NCBI GenBank assembly: GCA_002305915.1
Contig: DBRJ01000004.1
Coordinates: 92,742-156,741 of the forward strand
Length of the DNA stretch: 64,000 nucleotides
Direction of reading: 5' to 3'
DNA from: Pelotomaculum sp. UBA1371
Lineage (GTDB): Bacteria; Bacillota; Desulfotomaculia; Desulfotomaculales; Pelotomaculaceae
The notes beneath the pieces were generated by a model. The model did not search any database. It was given only the letters and a program-made list of their open reading frames with translations, and was not told the origin of the DNA. Shown piece after piece: positions 40,174 to 48,849 of the stretch. The translations under genes were made by a program, and so were the position numbers. Positions within the stretch are counted from its first letter, which is position 1, and every line of letters starts with the position of its first letter.

Positions 40174-41334
40174 ATGAGCTTTTTAGGATTCAGGAGGCCG
40201 GACAATTCTATAGGAATACGAAATTATTTAGGAGTAATCTCCTGTTCAGTATGCGCCAATGAACTTGCTCTGAGGATAGCCGGCAATTTGAACGGTGCTG
40301 TCGCTTTTACCCATAATCAAGGGTGTTGTCAATTAAATGAAGATTTGAAAATTGTCTCCAGAACTCTGGTATCGCTGGCCTATAACCCTAATTTATTCGG
40401 TGTGATTTTTGTTAGCCTGGGCTGTGAGAATATTGATGTCGATAATATCGTTTACCTTGCCAAGCAATCGGGTAAACCAGTTGCTCTCATCAGCATCTGG
40501 GCTGAAGGTGGGTTGACCTTAAGCGTATCCCAGGGTGTATTTATCGGGCAGAAAATGATTAGTGAAGCTTCTAGAATAAAACGTGTGGAAGCCTCGATTG
40601 CCGATTTAATGATAGGCTTAAAATGCGGTGCATCTGATTCAACTTCTGGTCTTATTTCAAATCCTTCCATCGGGATAGTTTCTGATAGGATTATTGAAAG
40701 AGGCGGCACAACAGTTTTCGGAGAAGTATCTGAGTTTATCTATGCGGAGAATTTAATTTCAAAGAGAGGGGAAACTGAAGAAGTATGTGAAGATATTCGA
40801 AATCTTATAATTCGAACCAAAGACAGAATTAATAAAAATGACAGTAATTATAATAAAGACCAAAAAGCTCTGCTTAATCATGATATTGGCCTCACAACAA
40901 TCGAAGAAAGGGCTCTTGGATTTATCTCCAAATGCGGCAACCAGAAAATAAAGAAAGTATATCGTTATGGTGAACGCATAACAGAGAAAGGGTTGAACCT
41001 TATCGATTTTCCCGGGAGAGAACCTGAAGCCTTGACGGCACTGGCTGCTGCCGGTTGCCAGTTGATTTTGTTAACTACGGGTATCGGTGATCCGCATGGT
41101 TTTCCCTTTGTGCCCGTCCTAAAAATTACATCCAACGAAAAAACTGCATACAGATTAGAAGATTGCATTGATTTGAATATTTCGTATGTAACAGAAGGTT
41201 TATACGACTTGACTCAATCCAGCAATTTAATCTACAACGAAATAATTAATGTGGTCAATGGTAGAATGACAAAATCTGAAATAAATCGCTATCATTCTTT
41301 TATGGGCATCTTAACAAATGGATTGGTAGTATAA
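40174..41334 (+). CDS. UxaA-family large subunit, divergent copy 1
   Basis: This 386-residue protein corresponds to the C-terminal part of altronate/galactarate dehydratases and to SuyB. Family features seen are GFRRPDNSIGIRNYL, THNQGCCQL (about 56-63), VSLGCE, GLKCGASDSTSGLISNP (148-164) and DFPGREPEALTALAAAG. The otherwise conserved PxPGN segment before GLTTIEE is missing: residues about 225-240 read as a Lys/Asn-rich stretch, while copy 2 retains PTPGN. Catalysis may therefore differ. The A+T-rich codon use differs from the housekeeping neighbours. Followed by the IscU-like gene, probably in one transcript. Confidence 0.8.
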   Translation: MSFLGFRRPDNSIGIRNYLGVISCSVCANELALRIAGNLNGAVAFTHNQGCCQLNEDLKIVSRTLVSLAYNPNLFGVIFVSLGCENIDVDNIVYLAKQSGKPVALISIWAEGGLTLSVSQGVFIGQKMISEASRIKRVEASIADLMIGLKCGASDSTSGLISNPSIGIVSDRIIERGGTTVFGEVSEFIYAENLISKRGETEEVCEDIRNLIIRTKDRINKNDSNYNKDQKALLNHDIGLTTIEERALGFISKCGNQKIKKVYRYGERITEKGLNLIDFPGREPEALTALAAAGCQLILLTTGIGDPHGFPFVPVLKITSNEKTAYRLEDCIDLNISYVTEGLYDLTQSSNLIYNEIINVVNGRMTKSEINRYHSFMGILTNGLVV

Positions 41335-41369
41335 ATTACAGCTTATTTACCATAAGGGAGTGCTTTTAA

Positions 41370-41750
41370 ATGCAGTCATATAGTGATAAAGTAATTGATC
41401 ATTTCAAGAATCCCAGAAATATTGGCAGAATGAAAGATGCAGACGGGGTGGGCGTATTCGGCGATCCGGCTTGCGGTGATTCCTTGACAATATATGTCAA
41501 AATTATTAACGGTGTTATTGAAAGGGTAAGTTTTCTTATTTTCGGGTGTTCAGCTGCCATAGCAACAAGCAGTATTTTAACGGAGCTGGTCAAGGGAAAA
41601 ACCATTGATGAAGCTATGAGAATAACTGAAAATGATATTGTCGAAGCGCTGGACGGTTTGCCTGAAAATAAGAAACATTGCTCTATTCTAGGGGTAAAGG
41701 CTTTGAGAAGCGCCATTGAAGACTATTATTTTAGAAAAATTGGTGAATAA
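41370..41750 (+). CDS. IscU/NifU-type iron-sulfur scaffold protein
   Basis: This 126-residue protein has the three conserved cysteines of IscU/NifU-N: DPACGDSL, FGCSAAIATSS and KKHCSILG. Such proteins assemble Fe-S clusters and hand them to target enzymes. No cysteine desulfurase or other Isc gene lies beside it, so it is a stand-alone copy, probably dedicated to the dehydratase or to the iron-sulfur subunits of the molybdenum enzyme nearby (inference). A terminator follows. Confidence 0.88.
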   Translation: MQSYSDKVIDHFKNPRNIGRMKDADGVGVFGDPACGDSLTIYVKIINGVIERVSFLIFGCSAAIATSSILTELVKGKTIDEAMRITENDIVEALDGLPENKKHCSILGVKALRSAIEDYYFRKIGE

Positions 41751-41800
41751 AGAGTTCCACCTTGTTTACAGGTTCCCATTGCACCATATTCCATATATAA

Positions 41801-41826
41801 AAAATCCTGCCCTGCAGGGTTTTTTT
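41801..41826 (+). terminator. Rho-independent terminator after the IscU-like gene
   Basis: AAAATCCTGC and GCAGGGTTTTTT form a stem with a short loop (one G-U) ending in a T-run. It closes the first operon before the sigma-54 activator gene. Confidence 0.7.
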
Positions 41827-42056
41827 AATTGCCCGGTAATGTGTCCCCGGGTCAATAACAGCATAAAAAGACCTAGCAAAATTTAAAGGGTTTTTACCTG
41901 TTAACGTAGAATTATATTCTCATAATGATACCCAATATAATCATAGTGATTCTACCCTATAGAAACTTATGATTATCTGCTTGATAAGTCAAAATTTAAA
42001 CCTCATCCCTGCCGGGACAATATTTGTCTCCGAGAATAACGCCGAGAGGTGCCGGA
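41827..42056. other. Region upstream of the sigma-54 activator gene
   Basis: Together with the terminator, about 306 bases lack a gene. TCTCATAATGATACC near 41928-41943 resembles the TCTCATTATGATACTT arm of the repeat at 43876-43894, which may indicate autoregulation. No clear -24/-12 site is present. Confidence 0.35.
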
Positions 42057-43754
42057 ATGATGCAGAATAATTTAACATATTTTTCTCAAAAGATAATTGA
42101 ATTGTCATCGATAACAGAAATGGACGTATGCGTCGCCAATTCAGATTTAATCCGCGTAACAGGTACGGGCAGGTATTCCAGTCTGATCAACGAAAGGGCT
42201 GGAAACAATTCACTATATAGCAGGTTAATTCAGAACAGGGACAAGTACCTACTGGTAAAACCCCGGGAAGACAAAATATGCAACCGGTGCGAATACTTGC
42301 AAAACTGTTCAGGACTTGTTCATCTTGCCATGCCATTTAATATTAAAAGATACGGCATAACAGCAATATTATTAACTGCTACAAAAGACCATGACAAGAA
42401 AGAATTATTAAATAACACCACTTTATACATACGTCTGGTAAACTTTTTCAAAAAACAAATTGAAAAGGAGAGTTTAACAGCAAATAACCAGGACGCACTG
42501 GAATGCGCTAAAAAATCTATTCAAAGTCTTATAAATCTTATGGATAGTAATGTAATGATTACTAAACAAGATGCCATATTGTATGCCAATAATAAATTTA
42601 AAGAGTTATTAGGATTAAATCATTCCTGCAGTGATGAAATTCAAAACATTTTGGAGCTCGGCAGGCAAAAAACAGGCGACAAAAAATTAATGATAAGCAC
42701 TGAAATTTTAGGCAAAACCAGAAATTTCAGCATGTATCCCCGGACTATAGACAAAGCAAACGAATTAAAAATAGTTTTTGTTGAGCAACTGAATTCAAAT
42801 AAGGTTAGTTATTTTGACAAGCTTATATTTAATAGCGCTAGCATAAGAAAAGCCGTTGACATTGCCAAGAAAGTATCATGTTCAAATTCCACAGTTCTTT
42901 TAGAGGGAGAAAGCGGAACTGGTAAAGAAGTATTTGCTGATGGAATACACTACGAAAGCGATCGACCAGAAGGTGAATTGATTACAGTTAATTGCGCCGC
43001 AGTACCAGAAACTCTATGGGAAAGTGAATTTTTCGGATACGCTGACGGCGCCTTTACCGGGGCGAAAAAGGGCGGCAAAATCGGAAAATTTCAAGCAGCT
43101 AACAGGGGCACTTTATTCCTGGACGAAATAGAAGAAATGCCCATTTCAATGCAGTCAAAACTTCTCAGGGTATTAGAAACCAAAAAGATAATAGCCGTTG
43201 GATCCAATAAACAAATTGATATTGATGTAAGAATTATTGCTGCCACCAATAAAAATTTAGAGGAAATGGTTAAACAGGGCCTGTTTAGACAAGACTTGTT
43301 CTACAGGCTTAACGTAATTAAAATTCATATACCTCCACTTCGCGAAAGGAAAGAGGATATAATTCCCCTGGCTAATTATTTTATTAAGGGGCTTTTCATA
43401 AATAAGGGGGGGAGAATAATAGAATTGACTCCGGAGGCCTGCGAACTCCTGGTCAAATACTCATGGCCGGGCAACGTAAGGGAACTTAAAAACGCCATTG
43501 AATACTCGGTTTCAATTTCCAACAATACTTATATTACCCCCGAAGATTTGCCGGCATATATAACTGAAGACAGCAATATTATTACTTCGAACCTATATCA
43601 AGTTGACAGCATTAAAAACTATGAGTATAACGCCTTAAGAGCCTGTATCGGAACTTATGGTCTAACAGAAAAGGGAAAAAGGAAGATCGAAGAAGTCCTC
43701 GGCATCAGCAGAGCAACCCTGTACAGAAAATTAAAAAAATACAACTTAAAGTAA
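42057..43754 (+). CDS. Sigma-54-dependent enhancer-binding activator
   Basis: The 565-residue regulator has an N-terminal sensory region with CNRCEYLQNC (Cys75, Cys78, Cys84), a PAS-like segment (about 155-250), an AAA+ domain and a C-terminal Fis-type helix-turn-helix ending RATLYRKLKKYNLK. Walker A is GESGTGK (284-290), the sigma-54-contacting motif is GAFTGA (331-336), and Walker B is LFLDEIEEM. The ATG at 42057 follows AGAGGTG and is preferred to the TTG at 42024. It sits between the two dehydratase operons and most likely drives the -24/-12 promoters at 43987 and 54587. The ligand is unknown; the cysteines could bind metal, a cluster or a redox signal. Confidence 0.92.
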   Translation: MMQNNLTYFSQKIIELSSITEMDVCVANSDLIRVTGTGRYSSLINERAGNNSLYSRLIQNRDKYLLVKPREDKICNRCEYLQNCSGLVHLAMPFNIKRYGITAILLTATKDHDKKELLNNTTLYIRLVNFFKKQIEKESLTANNQDALECAKKSIQSLINLMDSNVMITKQDAILYANNKFKELLGLNHSCSDEIQNILELGRQKTGDKKLMISTEILGKTRNFSMYPRTIDKANELKIVFVEQLNSNKVSYFDKLIFNSASIRKAVDIAKKVSCSNSTVLLEGESGTGKEVFADGIHYESDRPEGELITVNCAAVPETLWESEFFGYADGAFTGAKKGGKIGKFQAANRGTLFLDEIEEMPISMQSKLLRVLETKKIIAVGSNKQIDIDVRIIAATNKNLEEMVKQGLFRQDLFYRLNVIKIHIPPLRERKEDIIPLANYFIKGLFINKGGRIIELTPEACELLVKYSWPGNVRELKNAIEYSVSISNNTYITPEDLPAYITEDSNIITSNLYQVDSIKNYEYNALRACIGTYGLTEKGKRKIEEVLGISRATLYRKLKKYNLK

Positions 43755-43836
43755 ATACTTTAACAAACACCATCTCTAAACAGTTTAATAAAAAAATTTT
43801 TTTGTTGTCCTTAGGGCTATAAGCGACAGCAAATGC

Positions 43837-43894
43837 AATAAGTATCATCAATAAGTATCATAGCGAGATATTATTTCTCATTATGATACTTATT
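43837..43894. promoter_or_regulatory. Putative upstream activator sites (direct and inverted repeats)
   Basis: AATAAGTATCAT occurs at 43837-43848 and again at 43850-43861; its inverse ATGATACTTATT is at 43883-43894. The second copy and the inverse extend into 19-base arms (43850-43868 and 43876-43894) that match at 17 positions around a 7-base centre. Lying about 95-150 bases upstream of a sigma-54 promoter and next to the activator gene, they are good candidates for its binding sites. Confidence 0.65.
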
Positions 43895-43924
43895 TTTTAC
43901 TATAAAACCGTCCATGCTGTCTCA

Positions 43925-43941
43925 CAATGATAATATCATTG
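43925..43941. repeat. 17-base palindrome in the operon 2 control region
   Basis: CAATGATAATATCATTG is symmetric except at its centre. It lies between the upstream repeats and the promoter and shares the ATGAT core with them. It could be a further activator site or a site for another regulator. Confidence 0.45.
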
Positions 43942-43986
43942 CCGGCATTATCGTATGAACGCCCAATAATACTGGTTTTTTTATTC

Positions 43987-44002
43987 TGGCATAAATAATG
44001 CT
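43987..44002 (+). promoter_or_regulatory. Sigma-54 (-24/-12) promoter of the second dehydratase/Mo-enzyme operon
   Basis: TGGCATAAATAATGCT fits TGGCAC-N5-TTGCA with GG and GC twelve bases apart. It lies 84 bases upstream of the SAF-domain start codon and downstream of the repeat sites. With the adjacent enhancer-binding protein gene this is strong circumstantial evidence for sigma-54 control. Confidence 0.72.
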
Positions 44003-44070
44003 CTTATCTTTAAAACAAAGATTTCTTTTTGAGAATTGTCCAGCGCTTGGCTACCGGGGGAGGTGATGAA

Positions 44071-44355
44071 TTGAGCAAGGCAATTGTAATGAACGAGAAA
44101 GACAATGTCGCAACAGCACTATGTGATATCAGCGAGGGTTCCAGGCCCGTTGTTATTGGCTTTAAATCCAAGCAGGGTGTAGTGGTCAAATCCGATATAC
44201 CTTTCGGACACAAGTTTGCACTTTCCAAAGTATCTGAAAACGAACCGATCATTAAATACGGTGAGGTAATAGGTGTAAGTACTACATTTATTGATGCCGG
44301 AGACTATGTCCATGTGCATAACGTTGAAAGCTTGAGAGGTAGAGGAGACCAATAA
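44071..44355 (+). CDS. UxaA-family small subunit (SAF domain), copy 2
   Basis: This 94-residue SAF-domain protein closely resembles copy 1 (MSKAIVMNEKDNVATAL, FGHKFAL, YVHVHNV). The TTG at 44071 follows a strong GGGGGAGGTGATGAA site; a longer frame from 44029 has none. It is the first gene behind the sigma-54 promoter and pairs with the large subunit at 44520. By family it is the small partner of a two-subunit hydroxy-acid dehydratase or lyase. Confidence 0.84.
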   Translation: MSKAIVMNEKDNVATALCDISEGSRPVVIGFKSKQGVVVKSDIPFGHKFALSKVSENEPIIKYGEVIGVSTTFIDAGDYVHVHNVESLRGRGDQ

Positions 44356-44519
44356 TCCCTGATCTTACTCCAGTTCTTTTACAGTACAGTATTGTATTAT
44401 TGCTTAAACCAGCAAATTTTTTAAATTCTTAAATACGACTACAATCCCCGGAAAAAAGCTGTCAACAATTTCTTTGCATCAATATCAAACGCTACAGTTG
44501 TTTTAGCAGGAGGATGGAC

Positions 44520-45689
44520 ATGAATTTTTATGGATACCATCGAAAAAACGGAGCTGTTGGGGTCAGAAATTATCTTGTAATTATGTCTACGGTAATTTGC
44601 GCTAATGAAATAGCTGAAGCCATTTCACAAAAAGTTCCCGACTCTGTACCCATTTTACATCCACAGGGCTGCTGTCAAATGCCTGTAGATTTAAAGAGGG
44701 TGACTTCGACTTTAGCGGGGCTTGGAATAAATCCCAACGTTGGAGCAGTGCTCCTGGTGAGTCTTGGATGTGAAGGCGTAAATTTAAAAGAGCTGGAGAA
44801 GAGGATCAAGAATTCCGGAAGGCCTGTTGAAAAACTTGTTATTCAAGATATAGGCGGCATTACAAATGCTGTAAACAAAGGCGTCGAACTAGCTAATTTA
44901 CTGGCTGAAGAATTAAATAAGCAGCACAAAGAACCCGCTGACATATCAAACCTGGTAGTTGGCATAAAATGCGGCTCTTCGGACACTCTTTCAGGTCTAC
45001 TTACTAATCCAATAGTAGGTTTAACAGTAGATAAAATAATTGAAAGCGGCGGAAGGGTTGTATTTGGCGAAGTTACTGAAATGATCGGTGCTGAAAACCA
45101 TATCGTTAACAGAATCATCAATCCTGAAATTAAAAACAAAGTCCTTGGTGCAATCACAAATATCGAAAAGAGGGCAAAAAGTATCGGTGAAGATATGCGT
45201 GAGGGTCAGCCAACCCCTGGAAACATCAAGGGAGGACTTACCACCATTGAAGAAAAGAGCTTGGGTGCCGTTATAAAATCAGGTTCCAAGATTATAGACG
45301 ACTTTATTGAATACGGTGAACAGGTGAGAGGGGGAAAACTGACTGTAGTCGACAGCCCTGGAAGAGAACCGGAGTTACTAACAGGTTTGGCCGCTGCAGG
45401 AGCTCAAGTAATTATATTTACAACCGGCAGAGGCGCACCGCAAGGTTATCCTATCTGCCCTGTAATAAAAGTAACAGCAAACCCCAGAACACTTTGCAAA
45501 CTTCATGAATTTATTGATGTGGGTTTTGATGTAAACGAAAATATCGAGGATATAAATTCGGTATTTGATGAAGAAAGCAATAAACTTCTTCAATACCTTA
45601 ACGAAATATGCAATGGTAAACAGACAAAAGCGGAATTAAATAAATACAATAAGTTTATAAATATCTACGTTACAGGGCCGGTAATTTGA
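44520..45689 (+). CDS. UxaA-family large subunit, canonical copy 2
   Basis: This 389-residue large subunit has the full family pattern: GYHRKNGAVGVRNYLVI, LHPQGCCQM, VSLGCEG, GIKCGSSDTLSGLLTNP, PTPGN followed by GGLTTIEEKSLGAVIKSG, and DSPGREPELLTGLAAAGAQ. Related enzymes dehydrate altronate or galactarate, or remove sulfite from sulfolactate, using an iron or Fe-S site; the substrate here cannot be assigned. The second of two close ATGs (44520) has the right distance from AGGAGG. About 165 bases, with no terminator, separate it from the molybdenum-enzyme genes, so they may share a transcript. Confidence 0.84.
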   Translation: MNFYGYHRKNGAVGVRNYLVIMSTVICANEIAEAISQKVPDSVPILHPQGCCQMPVDLKRVTSTLAGLGINPNVGAVLLVSLGCEGVNLKELEKRIKNSGRPVEKLVIQDIGGITNAVNKGVELANLLAEELNKQHKEPADISNLVVGIKCGSSDTLSGLLTNPIVGLTVDKIIESGGRVVFGEVTEMIGAENHIVNRIINPEIKNKVLGAITNIEKRAKSIGEDMREGQPTPGNIKGGLTTIEEKSLGAVIKSGSKIIDDFIEYGEQVRGGKLTVVDSPGREPELLTGLAAAGAQVIIFTTGRGAPQGYPICPVIKVTANPRTLCKLHEFIDVGFDVNENIEDINSVFDEESNKLLQYLNEICNGKQTKAELNKYNKFINIYVTGPVI

Positions 45690-45854
45690 TATTTGTCAAA
45701 CTTTACAATTCTAATCTGCAGCAAAGGGGGACTGAGAAAACTCAAATTAGTCTAATAGTCTAGTGATTATGGTAATAACACAATATTATAAGGCAGGTGA
45801 CAAAAAAAACAACACATTTATAACACATAACTAAGAATGAAAGGAGTAATTTGA

Positions 45855-46352
45855 ATGACAGAAAAGTGTCAACAAGATGGTGGAGAGAAGAAAATCTCCA
45901 TGAAGATTAATAATCAAGAATATAACATTGTAGTTGAACCGCATTGGACCTTGCGCGAGGTTATTCATGATAAGCTGGGGTTAACAGGCACAAAGGAAAT
46001 GTGTGACCACGGCGCTTGCGGTTCATGCACTGTAATAATGGAAGGGAGGCCGATTCTGTCCTGCATGACACTGGCTATTGAATGCGGGGGGAAGGTAATA
46101 GAAACAGTTGAAAACCTTGATATTGAAAAACACCCCCTGGTTGAAACCTATGCAAATAACCACGCCATGCAATGCGGTTACTGTACCCCGGGTTTCGTTA
46201 TGACCGCGAAGGCCCTGTTGGACAGAAACCCCAATCCTGATGAAGAAGCTATAAAAGACGCCCTTGAAGGTAATATTTGCCGGTGCGGCACTTATCCTGC
46301 TCATGTTGTTGCTATTTTGGAGGCTTCCACAAAACTGGAAGGAGGGAAATAA
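45855..46352 (+). CDS. Molybdenum hydroxylase, 2x[2Fe-2S] subunit
   Basis: This 165-residue iron-sulfur subunit belongs to the xanthine dehydrogenase/aldehyde oxidase family. The plant-type cluster is held by Cys50, Cys55, Cys58 and Cys70 (CDHGACGSC...C). The second uses Cys107, Cys110, Cys142 and Cys144 (CGYC...CRC). It passes electrons between the molybdenum site and the flavin subunit. The order small, large, medium continues with the next two genes. The ATG follows GAAAGGAG. Confidence 0.95.
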   Translation: MTEKCQQDGGEKKISMKINNQEYNIVVEPHWTLREVIHDKLGLTGTKEMCDHGACGSCTVIMEGRPILSCMTLAIECGGKVIETVENLDIEKHPLVETYANNHAMQCGYCTPGFVMTAKALLDRNPNPDEEAIKDALEGNICRCGTYPAHVVAILEASTKLEGGK

Positions 46353-46359
46353 TAATCAT

Positions 46360-48849
46360 ATGAATAAAAAATTGGGAATTATGGAAATAGAACCATTAGT
46401 ACGGGACAGATATATCCAGGAAGAGTTCTCAATAATCGGGAAACGCGGCATCGCGCGAATGTGCGGTAAAGAAAAAGCCAGTGGAAGAGCAGAATATACC
46501 AGGGACGTCAAGCTTCCCGGAATGCTGTATTGTAGAATCCTGTCGTCACCCTATGCTCACGCAAGAATTAAATCAATTAATACTGAAAAAGCCGAGGCAC
46601 TGCCGGGTGTAAGGGCTGTACTCCGGTACGATGACCCCGAGTTGCAGGGTAAGGAACTTTTCGGACTGGAAACCAAATTTAATGCAGGTCACCTCGCAAC
46701 GGACGGACAAGCTTTTTACCACGGTAAAGAGGAACTGGCAGTAACACTGGAACAGTGGAAACAGGGAGCTGGACGCATACTTGACGGCGTGGCCTGGTGG
46801 GAGGGCCATCCCGTTGGAGCAGCTGTTGCCGCAGATACCCCTGAACTGGCTGAGGAAGCCCTGACTCTGATCGAAGTGGAGTGGGAAGAGCTGCCCCTGG
46901 TCCTGAATCCCCTGGATGCGCTGAAACCCGGAGCCCCCCTGGCTGCTCCTGAAATAAACAGTAAAAATAACATCATCAGGAAACTAAAGATAGAGCATGG
47001 CGATGTGGAGAAAGGTTTCAAAGAAGCTGACAAGGTAATCAAGTTTGACGCGAGAAGGCGCCCCTATACAGTTGCTGAAGCAGAACCCATCAGTGATGTA
47101 ATTCTCTGGAGAGGCGACAATGTTGAAATATGGGCCCACCAGCAACAAGCCTATGATGGAAAAATGCTTTTTGCACTGAAGATGGGACTCCCCCTCAACA
47201 AGATTAAACTTCATGTCCCCTATCAAGGTTCTCAATTCGGCGGGGGCGGCAATCCCATGATGCATCACACCCACGGCGTCCATATGATCAGCGGGATCTT
47301 GTCCAAGAGACTGGGAAGGCCTATCAAGACCTTCTATGACCGGAGAGATACTTTCTATAACTTGTCTCAGGACGCCGACTGCCATACCAGCTTTAAAGTA
47401 GGATTCAATAATGACGGAACAATCACAGCAGTAAAAATAGATAACATCTGCGCTAAAATGGGTCAATACGGCATCGACCACTTTGAAGAGAATACCAGAA
47501 TACCAAACCTGGCGTTGAACTACTTGGAAGCACAAATAAACGTAGCCCCTGCTTATTGGTTCAGGTGCGAGCAAAACCACAATGCCCTTTGCTTAAGTCT
47601 GGTATTCGAACATGTGGCTGCTGAGCTGGGAATGGACCCGACAATTGTCGCTTTAAAAAATGACGGCGTTGAAGGAAAAGACATGGAGTACCTCTCCAAA
47701 TTCAAGAAAGAGCATGGTTTCCCCGACAGGGACAGCCTGAGGGAATGTATTGAGCTCGGGAAGAAAGCAATAGACTGGGATAACAAATGGCATAAACCGG
47801 GCACAAAGGTGCTACCCAACGGCAAGCTGCACGGCATCGGCTTTACCTGGACCCACGAATGGGATGACACCCGTGGTGTGGCCTGTGCCGGCGTATTGAT
47901 GCATTGCGACGGGACAGTGGATATCCTTTCGCAAAAATCCGACGATGGACTGAATGCCATGACCACCCATTGCCAGATCGTTGCAGAAGAGATGGGACTC
48001 AAACTTGAAGACGTCAACTTCAGGATGTTTGAGGAAGTAGGCTTCCAGATGATGACACCGGACGGCTCCTGCAATTTGGCTGTTGATGCCTATGTTACCC
48101 GGAACGCTGCCAGGAAAGCAAAGCAGAAACTACTCGAATACGCAACAACTCCGATTAAACTAATTGATATAGAATATCCCCCTGCGTTCCCAAATAATTA
48201 TCCGGATGATCTGGATGTCAAAGACAGTATAGTTTTTCTAAAGAGCGATCCCAGTAAAAATGTCCCGGTTGCAGAGGTCGTCAAGCGGGCAACCCTGAAC
48301 CAGGGCGGCACTAGGGCGCCACTCTTCACCTGGAGCTGGCACCGCCAGGGCAGGTATGGAACTGAAAAGGGAAGACACCGTATGTGCAGGCAGGCATATT
48401 TTGCCGAAGTGGAAGTCGATCCCGGAACCGGTGGGGTTGAAGTTAAAAAAATTGTCAACGTAAACGATGTGGGCAAGGCCATAAGCCCGGAGACATGTGA
48501 AGGCCAGCAGTATGGCGGAGACTATATGGGAACAGGAAGAGCTCTAGCAGAAGAAGTGATTTATGACCCGAAAACCGGTGTAAGGCTGAACGCCAACCTT
48601 TTAGATTACAAAGTGTGGACCATGCGGGACATTGATACAACAGTCAACCTCCTCGTGGAAACGGGGATGGGCTACGGCGCATACGGGTTGAACGGCATCG
48701 GCGAATGCATTGCCACTGTAGTACCGGGTGTTATTGGAGCTGCCATTTACAATGCCATTGGTGAATGGGTTGACGATCATCCGATGACTCCGGATAAGGT
48801 CCTTAAAGCAATTAGTAAAGCAAAAGCAAAGCGGGGTGGTCTTAGGTGA
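46360..48849 (+). CDS. Molybdenum hydroxylase, molybdopterin-binding catalytic subunit
   Basis: This 829-residue protein has the aldehyde oxidase/xanthine dehydrogenase a/b-hammerhead domain (about 45-190) and the large Mo-binding domain. GSQFGGGGNP matches the cofactor-binding FGGK/FGGG loop, and GLNGIGEC near the C-terminus supplies the catalytic glutamate common to the family. There is no signal peptide, so it is cytoplasmic. Substrates of the family are purines, aldehydes, N-heterocycles and, in the reductive direction, 4-hydroxybenzoyl-CoA; I cannot assign this one. The ATG at 46360 is 14 bases after GGAGG; a second ATG at 46381 is possible. Its stop overlaps the FAD-subunit start. Confidence 0.93.
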   Translation: MNKKLGIMEIEPLVRDRYIQEEFSIIGKRGIARMCGKEKASGRAEYTRDVKLPGMLYCRILSSPYAHARIKSINTEKAEALPGVRAVLRYDDPELQGKELFGLETKFNAGHLATDGQAFYHGKEELAVTLEQWKQGAGRILDGVAWWEGHPVGAAVAADTPELAEEALTLIEVEWEELPLVLNPLDALKPGAPLAAPEINSKNNIIRKLKIEHGDVEKGFKEADKVIKFDARRRPYTVAEAEPISDVILWRGDNVEIWAHQQQAYDGKMLFALKMGLPLNKIKLHVPYQGSQFGGGGNPMMHHTHGVHMISGILSKRLGRPIKTFYDRRDTFYNLSQDADCHTSFKVGFNNDGTITAVKIDNICAKMGQYGIDHFEENTRIPNLALNYLEAQINVAPAYWFRCEQNHNALCLSLVFEHVAAELGMDPTIVALKNDGVEGKDMEYLSKFKKEHGFPDRDSLRECIELGKKAIDWDNKWHKPGTKVLPNGKLHGIGFTWTHEWDDTRGVACAGVLMHCDGTVDILSQKSDDGLNAMTTHCQIVAEEMGLKLEDVNFRMFEEVGFQMMTPDGSCNLAVDAYVTRNAARKAKQKLLEYATTPIKLIDIEYPPAFPNNYPDDLDVKDSIVFLKSDPSKNVPVAEVVKRATLNQGGTRAPLFTWSWHRQGRYGTEKGRHRMCRQAYFAEVEVDPGTGGVEVKKIVNVNDVGKAISPETCEGQQYGGDYMGTGRALAEEVIYDPKTGVRLNANLLDYKVWTMRDIDTTVNLLVETGMGYGAYGLNGIGECIATVVPGVIGAAIYNAIGEWVDDHPMTPDKVLKAISKAKAKRGGLR

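Larger units (their letters stand above)
43755..44070. other. Regulatory region of the second dehydratase operon
   Basis: These 316 bases contain the three ATGATACTT-type repeats, a 17-base palindrome and a sigma-54 promoter, all listed separately. No gene is present; ATG-initiated reading upstream of 44071 lacks a ribosome site. Confidence 0.6.
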
